Shown piece after piece: positions 32,061 through 39,040 of a DNA stretch of 39,040 bases. The translations under genes were made by a program, and so were the position numbers. Within the stretch, counting starts at the first letter, position 1. Each line of letters opens with the position of its first letter. Source of the stretch: JBCAXA01 sp038749025 (GTDB taxonomy: Bacteria; Pseudomonadota; Gammaproteobacteria; Steroidobacterales; Woeseiaceae); contig JBCDIL010000033.1 in assembly GCA_038749025.1 (NCBI GenBank), forward strand, positions 1 to 39,040, in the 5' to 3' direction. The notes under the pieces are model-generated. The model did not search any database. It worked only from the letters and a program-made list of their open reading frames with translations, and had not been told where the DNA came from.

Positions 32061-34979
32061 GTGAAATATCGAATTAGCACGACTGCGCTCGCGGTTACCG
32101 TGACAGCGCTGGGCTTCTCATCGGCGGTTTCTGCGCAAGAAGAAGCCATCGACGAAGTGGTTGTACAAGGCATTCGCGGCTCGCTGTCGAGTGCCGTCGA
32201 CCAAAAACGTAACTCCGACAAACTCGTAGAGGTCGTGATTGCTGAGGACATCGGCAAGTTGCCCGACCAAAACCTCGCCGAGGTTCTCGAGAACATCACC
32301 GGTATTCAAATTACTCGCACGGCCGGTGTCGGAACCGGTGTACAAGTTCGTGGCACCAACGCCAACCGGGTCGAGTTCAACGGGGTCTCGACCGTCGCTT
32401 CCGGGTCAGGCCGAAATGGCATCGACTTCGAAGACGTTAACCCGGCGATCATCTCCGCCGTTGAGGTCATCAAGTCGCCCGACGCGAAAGTCATCGAAGG
32501 CTCTGTCGGCGCGACGATCAACCTAAAAACCATTCGGCCGTCGGACATCAACGAAACCCTAGCGGCAGCGCGGATCCAAATTGAGGACAGCAGTCTGACG
32601 AGCGACGGTCGTCAACCACGGTTCTCGGCGGCTTACGGCGATAACTGGGAGACCGGTATCGGCACGCTCGGTTTCGTGATCAGCGGCAGTTACACCGAGC
32701 AAGAGTCGGTGTCGTTTCGGCCGCGCGTCGATCGTGACAATCGCGTCGCCCCACCGGGTGCTAATCCGGCTGAGTATTTGGGTATTCAGTTCCTCGTTCA
32801 GGAGCAGGAGAACTTCGATTACGAGACGACGAATATCGCAACCACGTTCGAGTGGGAGCCCAACGACAATCTGAAATTTAGTTTCGACGCGATTATCAAC
32901 GACCAGGAGCGCAGCCAAGACAGCTATCGCCTGCAGGCATCCGGTGTCAGCGCGTTGATCAACGATAGCATTCCGACAGCGTTCGAAACCGTAAACTTCG
33001 GTTTTGGGCCACCGAGCCTCGGCTTGTTCCCAGCAGCGCTGCAAGGCTTTATCGAGCCTAACCTCGCGCTCGACGATGACGATCCGAACTTACGCTTCTC
33101 AAGTGATACCGGTTCGCGAGTGACCGATAGCGAAGTGTTTGCGCTGGCTGGGGAGTGGACCGGTGAACGCTGGACTGTGCGAGCGGAAGTCGCATCGACC
33201 GCTTCGGATACAGCGAACCCAAACTTGAGTACGACGCTTAACTTCCTCAACCCGAACTGCCCACAAGACGGCACCAGCAACGATAACTGTGTTCCGTTTG
33301 CTTATGACCTATCCGGCGGTTCGTTGTCGTGGGGCATTAACTTTGATTCACCGTTCGCGCCAACGACAGCGGATCTCGTTAATCCCGCCAATGTTGTACT
33401 CGACCAGGTAATCGTCGGTCGGAACACGACGGAAAACGAAGAGACGGCATTCCGGGTCGACTTCTCGGTCGACACCGAGTGGCGCGGCTTCACCTCGGTC
33501 GACTTCGGCCTTCGCTTCAACCAATCGTCGAGCGTCTTCAATGACGTCGAAGACCGGATTGGCGGTTTTAGTCAGTTGGTCGATAGCCCGAACGGTCTGC
33601 TATTCGAGGAGCTACTGGTCCGCGGCCCGAGCAACTACAACGATGCCGACGGCCGGGCGCTATTCATCCAGAACTTCCTGCTCGTTGACCCGAACCGGGC
33701 GTTTTCGGATCCCACCGGTACGGTCAACATCTTGCAGAACGCGGTGATTCAGCACGACCCGACCAGCCCCGATATCTTGAATCTGGTGTCTGATCAGAAC
33801 CAGTTCTACGACGTTAGTGAAGATACGACCGCGTTGTACGCGCAAGCCAACTTTGAGGCCGGTATTTTCCGCGGCAACCTCGGTTTCCGGTACGTCCAAA
33901 CAGATGTCGACTCCGTCGCATTCGGACCGGAAGATGCTAACGGGAACCGCCAATTGCAGTCCACGAAGGGCGACTACGACTTCATTCTCCCCCGCTTGAA
34001 TGTCGTTGCCGAGGTCAGGGATGACCTACTTATCCGATTGGGTTACGGCTCTGATATTCGCCGGCCGAATTTTAACGACCTGAATACGGCGTTCACTTTC
34101 GACAACCAAGAGAACTCGGTTGTCGCTCTTGGTAACCCGGGTCTAGAGCCGGAGGAGGTCGATTCGTTCGATCTATCAGTCGAGTGGTACTTCGCCGAAT
34201 CGGCTGTTGCGAGTATTGGTTACTTCCGCAAAGAGCGGACCAATATCTTCGGTGTCGATTTCGATGGTGCGATACTGGTCGCGGACCCAACGACGACCAG
34301 CGGCCTTGCACGTGAGACCGATCCGAGTTGCCCGGGTGGTGGTATCTTCAACCCCACCGTTATACCGAATGTGTTGGGCGACCCGAACACGGTCGGCTTA
34401 TGTGTCGATTCGACCCGACCGGGTAATGATCCTGAAACGACGACGCAAACCGGTATCGAGTTAGCGTTCCAGTACGACTTGTCGAGTTTCGAAGATCGTC
34501 TCGGTTGGGCATCCGGATTCGGTGTTATTGCCAACTACACGATTCAAGACTTCAGCGGCGGCTCGGCTGAGGACTGCACGTCCGGTCGTGGCCAACAAGT
34601 TCTCGGCGACGTGTGCCTGGCACGTGGCTTGCTCGACTTCTCCGAGAACGCCTACAACTTCACGGTGTACTACGAGAAATATGGCTTGACGGCTCGGATG
34701 CGCTACACCTGGCGTGAGGGTTTTCGAACGCAGGACTTCGGTGGCGGTGCTAACACCAGCGGCAGCAGTACGTTCAGTTTCCCTGTACACACGCTCGATC
34801 GTGGTCAGCTCAACGCCAGCATCAACTACGCGATCAACGACAACTTCTCCGTCGAGTTGCAAGGTGTCAACTTGACCGAGGAGCGTATCGATCAACGCTG
34901 CGTTTCTGAAAGTGGACCGCTGTGTTTTGTCGGGTTCCCTGATCGTCGCATCGCACTGGGCGCCACGTATCGGTACTAG
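32061..34979 (+). CDS. TonB-dependent receptor, carbohydrate-type
   Basis: The product is a large outer-membrane active transporter (972 residues) of the kind found in Xanthomonas and Caulobacter carbohydrate loci. The signal peptide ends at AVSAQ, followed by a TonB box (DEVVVQG). The plug (about residues 40-170) has VIAEDIGKLPDQNLAEVLENITGIQITR and VRGTNANRVEFNGV. The barrel ends with RIALGATYRY, an aromatic C-terminus. Several Cys pairs occur in the extracellular loops. The start is GTG at 32061 after a GGGGGGAAACA stretch. The operator at 31970-31986 sits in its promoter. The substrate is likely an oligo-uronide, judged from the downstream genes, and probably produced by the divergent secreted beta-helix protein. 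Confidence 0.94.
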   Translation: MKYRISTTALAVTVTALGFSSAVSAQEEAIDEVVVQGIRGSLSSAVDQKRNSDKLVEVVIAEDIGKLPDQNLAEVLENITGIQITRTAGVGTGVQVRGTNANRVEFNGVSTVASGSGRNGIDFEDVNPAIISAVEVIKSPDAKVIEGSVGATINLKTIRPSDINETLAAARIQIEDSSLTSDGRQPRFSAAYGDNWETGIGTLGFVISGSYTEQESVSFRPRVDRDNRVAPPGANPAEYLGIQFLVQEQENFDYETTNIATTFEWEPNDNLKFSFDAIINDQERSQDSYRLQASGVSALINDSIPTAFETVNFGFGPPSLGLFPAALQGFIEPNLALDDDDPNLRFSSDTGSRVTDSEVFALAGEWTGERWTVRAEVASTASDTANPNLSTTLNFLNPNCPQDGTSNDNCVPFAYDLSGGSLSWGINFDSPFAPTTADLVNPANVVLDQVIVGRNTTENEETAFRVDFSVDTEWRGFTSVDFGLRFNQSSSVFNDVEDRIGGFSQLVDSPNGLLFEELLVRGPSNYNDADGRALFIQNFLLVDPNRAFSDPTGTVNILQNAVIQHDPTSPDILNLVSDQNQFYDVSEDTTALYAQANFEAGIFRGNLGFRYVQTDVDSVAFGPEDANGNRQLQSTKGDYDFILPRLNVVAEVRDDLLIRLGYGSDIRRPNFNDLNTAFTFDNQENSVVALGNPGLEPEEVDSFDLSVEWYFAESAVASIGYFRKERTNIFGVDFDGAILVADPTTTSGLARETDPSCPGGGIFNPTVIPNVLGDPNTVGLCVDSTRPGNDPETTTQTGIELAFQYDLSSFEDRLGWASGFGVIANYTIQDFSGGSAEDCTSGRGQQVLGDVCLARGLLDFSENAYNFTVYYEKYGLTARMRYTWREGFRTQDFGGGANTSGSSTFSFPVHTLDRGQLNASINYAINDNFSVELQGVNLTEERIDQRCVSESGPLCFVGFPDRRIALGATYRY

Positions 34980-35016
34980 TCCGTCGAACCCCCTGGAGCA
35001 TTCTGTATGGAGTGTG

Positions 35017-35056
35017 CCCGGACGAAGCCTCAACCTCGGTTGAGGTTTTTTCCGGG
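35017..35056 (+). terminator. Strong rho-independent terminator after TBDR
   Basis: A perfect 7-base stem CCTCAAC/GTTGAGG (35028-35045) with a CTCG loop is followed by six T's. An outer CCCGGA/TCCGGG pairing (35017-35022 and 35051-35056) can extend it. It lies about 50 bases after the receptor stop and separates it from the next transcript. Confidence 0.88.
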
Positions 35057-35187
35057 GGTTCCAGGAGGCCAGTCTGACTTAGCGCCTAACCCGTCCAGGA
35101 CAAAGTGTTCTATAAGACGGCAACGCGACCGCACTTTCCCGCTTGTCCGACGCGGCGAGTGGCTAACAAACGGCCGCCCAGGTAACA

Positions 35188-35204
35188 TTGACACCGGTGA
35201 CATT
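35188..35204. promoter_or_regulatory. Second copy of probable LacI-family operator
   Basis: This is the same 17 bases as at 31970-31986, again with TTGACA at its left end as a possible -35. A TACTAG at 35211-35216, 17 bases after the TTGACA, could be the -10. It lies about 100 bases upstream of the hydratase-LacI gene pair, so the regulator would control its own operon as well as the receptor. Confidence 0.75.
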
Positions 35205-35235
35205 GGTGCCTACTAGCAAAACAACAATAAGACCC

Positions 35236-35301
35236 ATGCCAGTGTTAAGCGGCATCGTCTACGCGCTTGGCCTACCGGTTCTTGCTGGGAAGGTCGCGTA
35301 G
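35236..35301 (+). CDS. Possible 21-codon leader ORF abutting hydratase start
   Basis: A short frame from ATG 35236 encodes 21 residues (MPVLSGIVYALGLPVLAGKV plus A), and its TAG stop directly touches the hydratase ATG at 35302. It contains the GGAAGG ribosome binding site of the hydratase. The peptide is hydrophobic. It might couple translation or be chance; its own ribosome binding site is weak. The rest of the 34980-35301 gap holds the terminator and the operator/promoter. Confidence 0.3.
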   Translation: MPVLSGIVYALGLPVLAGKVA

Positions 35302-36168
35302 ATGTCTGCTGCCAACGAGACCGACACACTCACGCCAACACTGTCGCCTGAGCTCGACCAAATCTCGGCGCAATTGGTCGCAGCGCGTGCCGACGCGCGG
35401 CCACTTACCCAGTTCCCCGGCGACTTACCCGAAACCCTGGCAGCAGCCTACGCCGTGCAGTCGGCGTCGATTGCACGCTGGCCTGACGCCGTCGCCGGCT
35501 GGAAGGTCGGCATGGTTGCGCCCGACTATCGGCAGCTCCTGGCGGCCGAGCGCTTGTCGGGTCCCATTTTCCGTCGGAGCGTCTACCGCGTAGCGCCGGG
35601 CGATGACGTGGCTATGCCTATCTACAAAGGCGGTTTCGCCGCCGTCGAAGCCGAGTTTGTGTTCGAGCTCGAAAAAACGATCGAGCCAGTCGTGCGCAGC
35701 TATACCGATGCCGACTTGATCGACTGTGTCGCTGCGCTGCGCATCGGTGCCGAAATTGCCAGCAGTCCAATGGCTGACGTTAATCGGCTCGGCCCGAGCT
35801 GTGTCGTCTGCGATTTCGGTAACAACGAGGGTTTGCTGGTCGGCCCGCCTATAGCCGACTGGGCGGCGATCCCACCTGACTCACTGACGGCTATCGTCAG
35901 TGTCGATGGAGCGGTTGTCGGTACGGCAACGGCGGCCGCAATCGAGGGCGGTTTGTTGCAAGCACTGCGTTTTCTCGTAACGCTATGCGCTAACCGCAAG
36001 TTGGAGCTTGCGGCGGGCACGTATGTTTCCTGCGGCGCGCTAACCGGGATTCATGACGTAACGGTCGACTCTAAGGCGACGGTCGATTTCGGCGAGTTCG
36101 GAGCATTCGACGTTTCCTTCGAGGCGATGTTGCCGCTACGCGAGCGCCACTCGGCGGCACCGGTATGA
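35302..36168 (+). CDS. 2-keto-4-pentenoate hydratase family protein (MhpD-like)
   Basis: The product is a cytoplasmic member of the fumarylacetoacetase/MhpD family, which hydrates or hydrolyses 2-keto acids using a divalent metal. The GWKVG motif (K68) is followed by the metal-binding AVEAEFVFEL (E116, E118), SCVVCDFGNNEGL and AGTYVSCGALTG, all in the usual order. The 288-residue length is standard. In aromatic meta-cleavage pathways such enzymes hydrate 2-hydroxypenta-2,4-dienoate. Here it sits under a LacI-type operator with KduD and a TRAP protein, so it may act on a deoxy-keto sugar acid instead. GGAAGG precedes the ATG. The LacI gene follows 13 bases later, so they form an operon. Confidence 0.88.
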   Translation: MSAANETDTLTPTLSPELDQISAQLVAARADARPLTQFPGDLPETLAAAYAVQSASIARWPDAVAGWKVGMVAPDYRQLLAAERLSGPIFRRSVYRVAPGDDVAMPIYKGGFAAVEAEFVFELEKTIEPVVRSYTDADLIDCVAALRIGAEIASSPMADVNRLGPSCVVCDFGNNEGLLVGPPIADWAAIPPDSLTAIVSVDGAVVGTATAAAIEGGLLQALRFLVTLCANRKLELAAGTYVSCGALTGIHDVTVDSKATVDFGEFGAFDVSFEAMLPLRERHSAAPV

Positions 36169-36181
36169 GAAGACCTTAATT

Positions 36182-37276
36182 ATGGTTCGAGCGCGTCGTA
36201 AGTCCGAAGTCGACTACGCAGCCGCCGCACGGCAATGGACCGAAAGCAACAAAGATGGTCGTAAACCCACGATGCGCGATGTTGCCGAGCTCGCCGGTGT
36301 ATCGAAAAAAACGGTCTCGCGGGTTATCAACGATTCACCGCTCGTCAACGAAGCGACGCGCAAAGGTATCCAGGGCCTTATTAAAGAGATCGGTTACCGG
36401 CCCGATCCGCAGGCGCGCGGTCTCGCATCGCGCCGCTCGTATCTTGTCGGATTGATTACCGATAACCCCACGCCGCAGTACGTCGTCAATATTCAACACG
36501 GTATCCTCGATGTGCTGCGAAAAACGGGCTATGAACTCGTTGTCCACCCTTGCGACCGAAAGAGCGAGACGTTTCTCGACGACGCGCGGCGCTTCATTGA
36601 AGTGCAGAAGCTCTATGGCGTGATCCTAACGCCATCTGTCTCGGAAGATGAGCGACTCGCCGAAATTATGCGCGAGCTGGGTTGTGCGTATATTCGGATC
36701 GCATCGATTGCGCTCGATATGGAACGGCGCATGATCGTCACCAACGACCGTGTCGGTGGACGCGAAGCAGCGCACCATCTCGCCAAGCTTGGTCATACCC
36801 GAATTGCCGTAATCGTCGGTCGACGCAGTTTCCGCTCATCGCATGAACGCCGTGCCGGATTCGAGGAAGGGCTGGCGGAGCACGGCATCACGCTGCCGCA
36901 AGAGTACGTACTGCAAGGGGACTACACGTTTGAGTCGGGGCTGGCCTTGGGCGCTGAAATTCTTGATTTAGACCCACCACCCACAGCCGTTTTTGCATCG
37001 AACGACGAAATGGCAGCGGGCGTCTTGCAAGCGTTGCACGTTGCCGGACAAACACCGCCCGACGCCTTATCCGTTGTCGGGTTTGACGATTTCGAAACGG
37101 CAACTCGGGTTTGGCCGCGATTAACAACGGCGCGTACGCCGGCGCGCCGCATAGGTCGTTTAGCCGCAGAACGTTTGTTCGAGTTTGACGACGAAGACAG
37201 TACTGCGGTTGGCGAAAACGAAACGATGCCGCAGTTGATCGAGCGCGACTCAACGCGACGCCACCGGACATCATAG
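36182..37276 (+). CDS. LacI-family transcriptional regulator
   Basis: The product is a sugar- or sugar-acid-responsive regulator of the LacI/GalR family. A 30-residue basic and Ala-rich N-terminal extension precedes the usual start. The helix-turn-helix (MRDVAELAGVSKKTVSRVIN) covers residues 31-50, and the hinge helix ARGLASRRS has the Leu (L81) that inserts at a central CG step. The effector domain runs from about residue 87, with FASNDEMAAGVLQALH and VVGFDDFETATRVWPRLTTA at the end as in the family. The two CG-centred dyads at 31970 and 35188 are its probable operators. It lies directly after the hydratase gene and before KduD. The effector is likely a uronate-derived intermediate, by inference. 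Confidence 0.93.
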   Translation: MVRARRKSEVDYAAAARQWTESNKDGRKPTMRDVAELAGVSKKTVSRVINDSPLVNEATRKGIQGLIKEIGYRPDPQARGLASRRSYLVGLITDNPTPQYVVNIQHGILDVLRKTGYELVVHPCDRKSETFLDDARRFIEVQKLYGVILTPSVSEDERLAEIMRELGCAYIRIASIALDMERRMIVTNDRVGGREAAHHLAKLGHTRIAVIVGRRSFRSSHERRAGFEEGLAEHGITLPQEYVLQGDYTFESGLALGAEILDLDPPPTAVFASNDEMAAGVLQALHVAGQTPPDALSVVGFDDFETATRVWPRLTTARTPARRIGRLAAERLFEFDDEDSTAVGENETMPQLIERDSTRRHRTS

Positions 37277-37397
37277 GTAAACAGGGGGCGACTGGGAGCG
37301 GCCGTGCACCACGTTTGGAGTTTCTCGGATGCACCACGCCACCAAGCACGTAACGGTTCTGGCTCATTGGCCAGTTGTATCGACAAAGTAACGAGCA

Positions 37398-38159
37398 ATG
37401 ACGTCAAAACTATTTAATCTCGAAGGCAAGGTCGCGCTGGTCACAGGCGCAAACACGGGGCTCGGTCAAGCCATGGCCATTGCGCTCGCCGAAGCGGGTG
37501 CAAACATCGCGTTGGTCGGGCGTTCGAAACCCGATGAGACCGAGACGCTGGTCCGTGAAATGGGGTCAAAAACAACGGTCGTGATGGCCGACCTCAGTGT
37601 GGCCTCCGTGGCTAGCGAAGTCGTAAATCAAGCCGCTATCGCGCTTGGGTCCATCGATATCCTCGTCAACAACGCCGGCATTATTCGCCGTGAGGATGCC
37701 TTGTCGTTTTCCGAAAACGACTGGGACGATGTCATGGCGACAAATCTCAAGGTGCCGTTCTTTCTCGCTCAGGCCGTTGCCCAATCGATGGTTAGCGATA
37801 AGCGACCGGGCAAGATTATTAACGTCGCGTCATTGCTATCGCTGCAAGGCGGTATCCGAGTCGCGTCGTACACAGCCAGTAAGAGCGGGCTCGCGGGGCT
37901 AACGCGGCTGCTGGCCAATGAGTGGGCGGCGGCTGGGATTAACGTCAACGCCATCGTGCCGGGGTACTTCGCGACCAACAACACAGCGGCACTTCGCGCA
38001 GATGACGTGCGAAATCGACAAATTCTTGAACGCATTCCCGCTGGCCGCTGGGGAGAGCCAGCCGATCTCGGTGGGGCGGCGGTCTTCCTTGCTTCGGCAG
38101 CGTCCGATTATGTCCACGGTACGTTAGTGCCCGTCGATGGCGGTTGGCTCGGTCGGTGA
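37398..38159 (+). CDS. kduD: KduD-type short-chain dehydrogenase (2-keto-3-deoxygluconate pathway)
   Basis: This is a classical SDR resembling 2-dehydro-3-deoxy-D-gluconate 5-dehydrogenase, which interconverts 3-deoxy-D-glycero-2,5-hexodiulosonate and 2-keto-3-deoxygluconate in uronate degradation. The start FNLEGKVALVTGANTGLGQAMA holds the cofactor motif TGxxxGxG (16-23). NNAGIIRREDALSF lies at 91-104, and the catalytic S145, Y158 and K162 (YTASK) are present. The C-terminal GHNVV-like end here reads VHGTLVPVDGGWLGR. The 253-residue length matches KduD. Gluconate 5-dehydrogenase is the main alternative. The 121-base gap from the LacI gene shows no operator copy. The next gene overlaps the stop by GTGA, so the two are coupled. 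Confidence 0.85.
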   Translation: MTSKLFNLEGKVALVTGANTGLGQAMAIALAEAGANIALVGRSKPDETETLVREMGSKTTVVMADLSVASVASEVVNQAAIALGSIDILVNNAGIIRREDALSFSENDWDDVMATNLKVPFFLAQAVAQSMVSDKRPGKIINVASLLSLQGGIRVASYTASKSGLAGLTRLLANEWAAAGINVNAIVPGYFATNNTAALRADDVRNRQILERIPAGRWGEPADLGGAAVFLASAASDYVHGTLVPVDGGWLGR

Positions 38160-39040
38160 TCGGTCGTCGTAAATTTTTGCTGGCGCCGCTGCTCTTAACC
38201 GCCTGCAGTAAGCGCGACGGTTCGCGGCCGTTGTTCGCGGCGGATTCGCAGCCCGATGACTACCCGACGACGCAGGGCTTGCACGCGATCGATCGAATGC
38301 TCAATGAGCGTACCAATGGCGAGATGCGTGTTCGTGTCTATCCAGGCGGGCAGATGGGGGCGGAGAAAGATACGCTGGAGATTGCAGTTTTCGGCGGGCT
38401 CGATCTTACCCGCGTGAACTTGGCACCCATTAACTCGATTGTGCCGGCAACGATTGTCTTGGCGCTCCCGTTCCTCTTTAACTCGATTGCCCACTCGCGG
38501 GCCACGTTCGATGGGCCGATCGGCCGGAAGATCCTCGATTCGATGATGCCCTTCGGCCTACGCGGCATGTGTTATTACGATTCTGGAGCACGGTCGTTTT
38601 ACAACACGAAGCGGCCGATCGTATCGCCGGACGATATCGCCGGTATGAAGATTCGGGTCCAAAACTCAGACATCTATGTCGCGATGATCCAGGCGCTCGG
38701 GGCAAATCCGACGCCGATCCCGTACGGTGAGGTTTACCAGTCTTTGGTGCAAGGCGTTGTCGATGGGGCGGAGAACAATTACCCGTCGTACGAAAGCTCG
38801 CGGCATTTCGAGGCCGCTGGCCACTACTCGCTGACCCGGCACGTTATGGCGCCAGAACTCGTCGTTGCGTCGCGACGAAGCTGGGACCGGATGACGGCTG
38901 AGGAGCAAGACTACCTACAAACAGCGGCTACCGAATCGGTGCCGTTCATGCGCAGTCTATGGGACGCCCGTGTGGAGGTCTCTAAGCAACGTGTACTCGA
39001 GCGCGGCGTCGCTGTTGTCGAGAACGTTGATCACGCTGCA
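38156..39040 (+). CDS. dctP: TRAP transporter solute-binding lipoprotein, DctP family (cut by window edge)
   Basis: The frame opens at GTG 38156, overlapping the kduD TGA stop as GTGA, and runs off the right end after 295 codons with no stop. The product is the periplasmic solute-binding subunit of a TRAP transporter, in the group that takes up uronates and other sugar acids. It starts with a lipoprotein signal (LLLTAC, Cys17), so it is tethered rather than free in the periplasm. The TDPLEIAVFGGLDLTR-like region, the ligand Arg in GMKIRVQNS (R167), and the EVYQSLVQGVVDGAENN motif (about 192-208) are all present. The permease genes (small and large subunits) should follow beyond the window. 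Only the last 30-40 residues are missing. Confidence 0.92.
   Translation, partial: MIGRRKFLLAPLLLTACSKRDGSRPLFAADSQPDDYPTTQGLHAIDRMLNERTNGEMRVRVYPGGQMGAEKDTLEIAVFGGLDLTRVNLAPINSIVPATIVLALPFLFNSIAHSRATFDGPIGRKILDSMMPFGLRGMCYYDSGARSFYNTKRPIVSPDDIAGMKIRVQNSDIYVAMIQALGANPTPIPYGEVYQSLVQGVVDGAENNYPSYESSRHFEAAGHYSLTRHVMAPELVVASRRSWDRMTAEEQDYLQTAATESVPFMRSLWDARVEVSKQRVLERGVAVVENVDHAA

Noticed and set aside
37305..37338. Direct repeat TGCACCACG, twice 25 bases apart, upstream of kduD
   Set aside because: Too short and without dyad symmetry; it does not resemble the LacI operator found elsewhere in the locus.
1..39040. tRNA, rRNA, CRISPR array, IS element or prophage
   Set aside because: No cloverleaf, repeat-spacer pattern, transposase or phage structural gene was seen anywhere in the window.

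Overview
The window reads as accessory and core chromosome of a moderately GC-rich marine-type gammaproteobacterium. This rests on AcnB-type aconitase, a TonB-dependent receptor with the Xanthomonas/Caulobacter-style plug start, a LacI-controlled sugar-acid locus, and B12 salvage rather than de novo synthesis. Assignment to a family (for example Woeseiaceae-like) is a guess. No rRNA, tRNA, CRISPR, IS element or phage gene was seen.

Region 1 (1-5310, minus strand) is a cobalamin uptake and lower-ligand assembly block: cobT, cobS, cobC and cobO tightly packed, then a cobalamin riboswitch, then btuB. Region 2 (5587-11700) holds unlinked single genes: a secreted phosphoesterase, a YghU-type glutathione transferase, a sterol-desaturase-family membrane enzyme, an unrecognised 71-residue protein, and a lipoprotein amidohydrolase preceded by a small overlapping ORF. 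Region 3 (11702-16971) has an unrecognised membrane-anchored acidic protein and an RND adaptor/pump pair without an outer-membrane channel. acnB follows on the opposite strand.

Region 4 (19889-26990) is a protocatechuate 4,5-cleavage operon (ligK/galC, galD, a DUF1932-type dehydrogenase, ligI, ligA, ligB, ligC) read divergently from a LysR-type regulator that has two tandem winged-helix domains. The operon takes protocatechuate to 4-oxalomesaconate and has the final aldolase, but no LigJ- or GalB-type hydratase is present; the DUF1932 gene occupies that place. Region 5 (27119-30042) is a GH13 alpha-glucosidase with a lipoprotein serine hydrolase.

Region 6 (30152 to the right edge) looks like a uronate-polysaccharide utilisation locus: a secreted beta-helix (pectate-lyase-superfamily) protein divergent from a large TonB-dependent receptor, then an MhpD-type hydratase, a LacI regulator, a KduD-type dehydrogenase and a TRAP solute-binding lipoprotein cut by the window edge. 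Two identical 17-base sites containing a CG-centred dyad, each overlapping a TTGACA hexamer, lie in the two main promoter regions of this locus and are probably the LacI operators. This self-contained regulon, with an enzyme not assignable to a known lyase family and an unexpected hydratase, is the most promising candidate for something undescribed.
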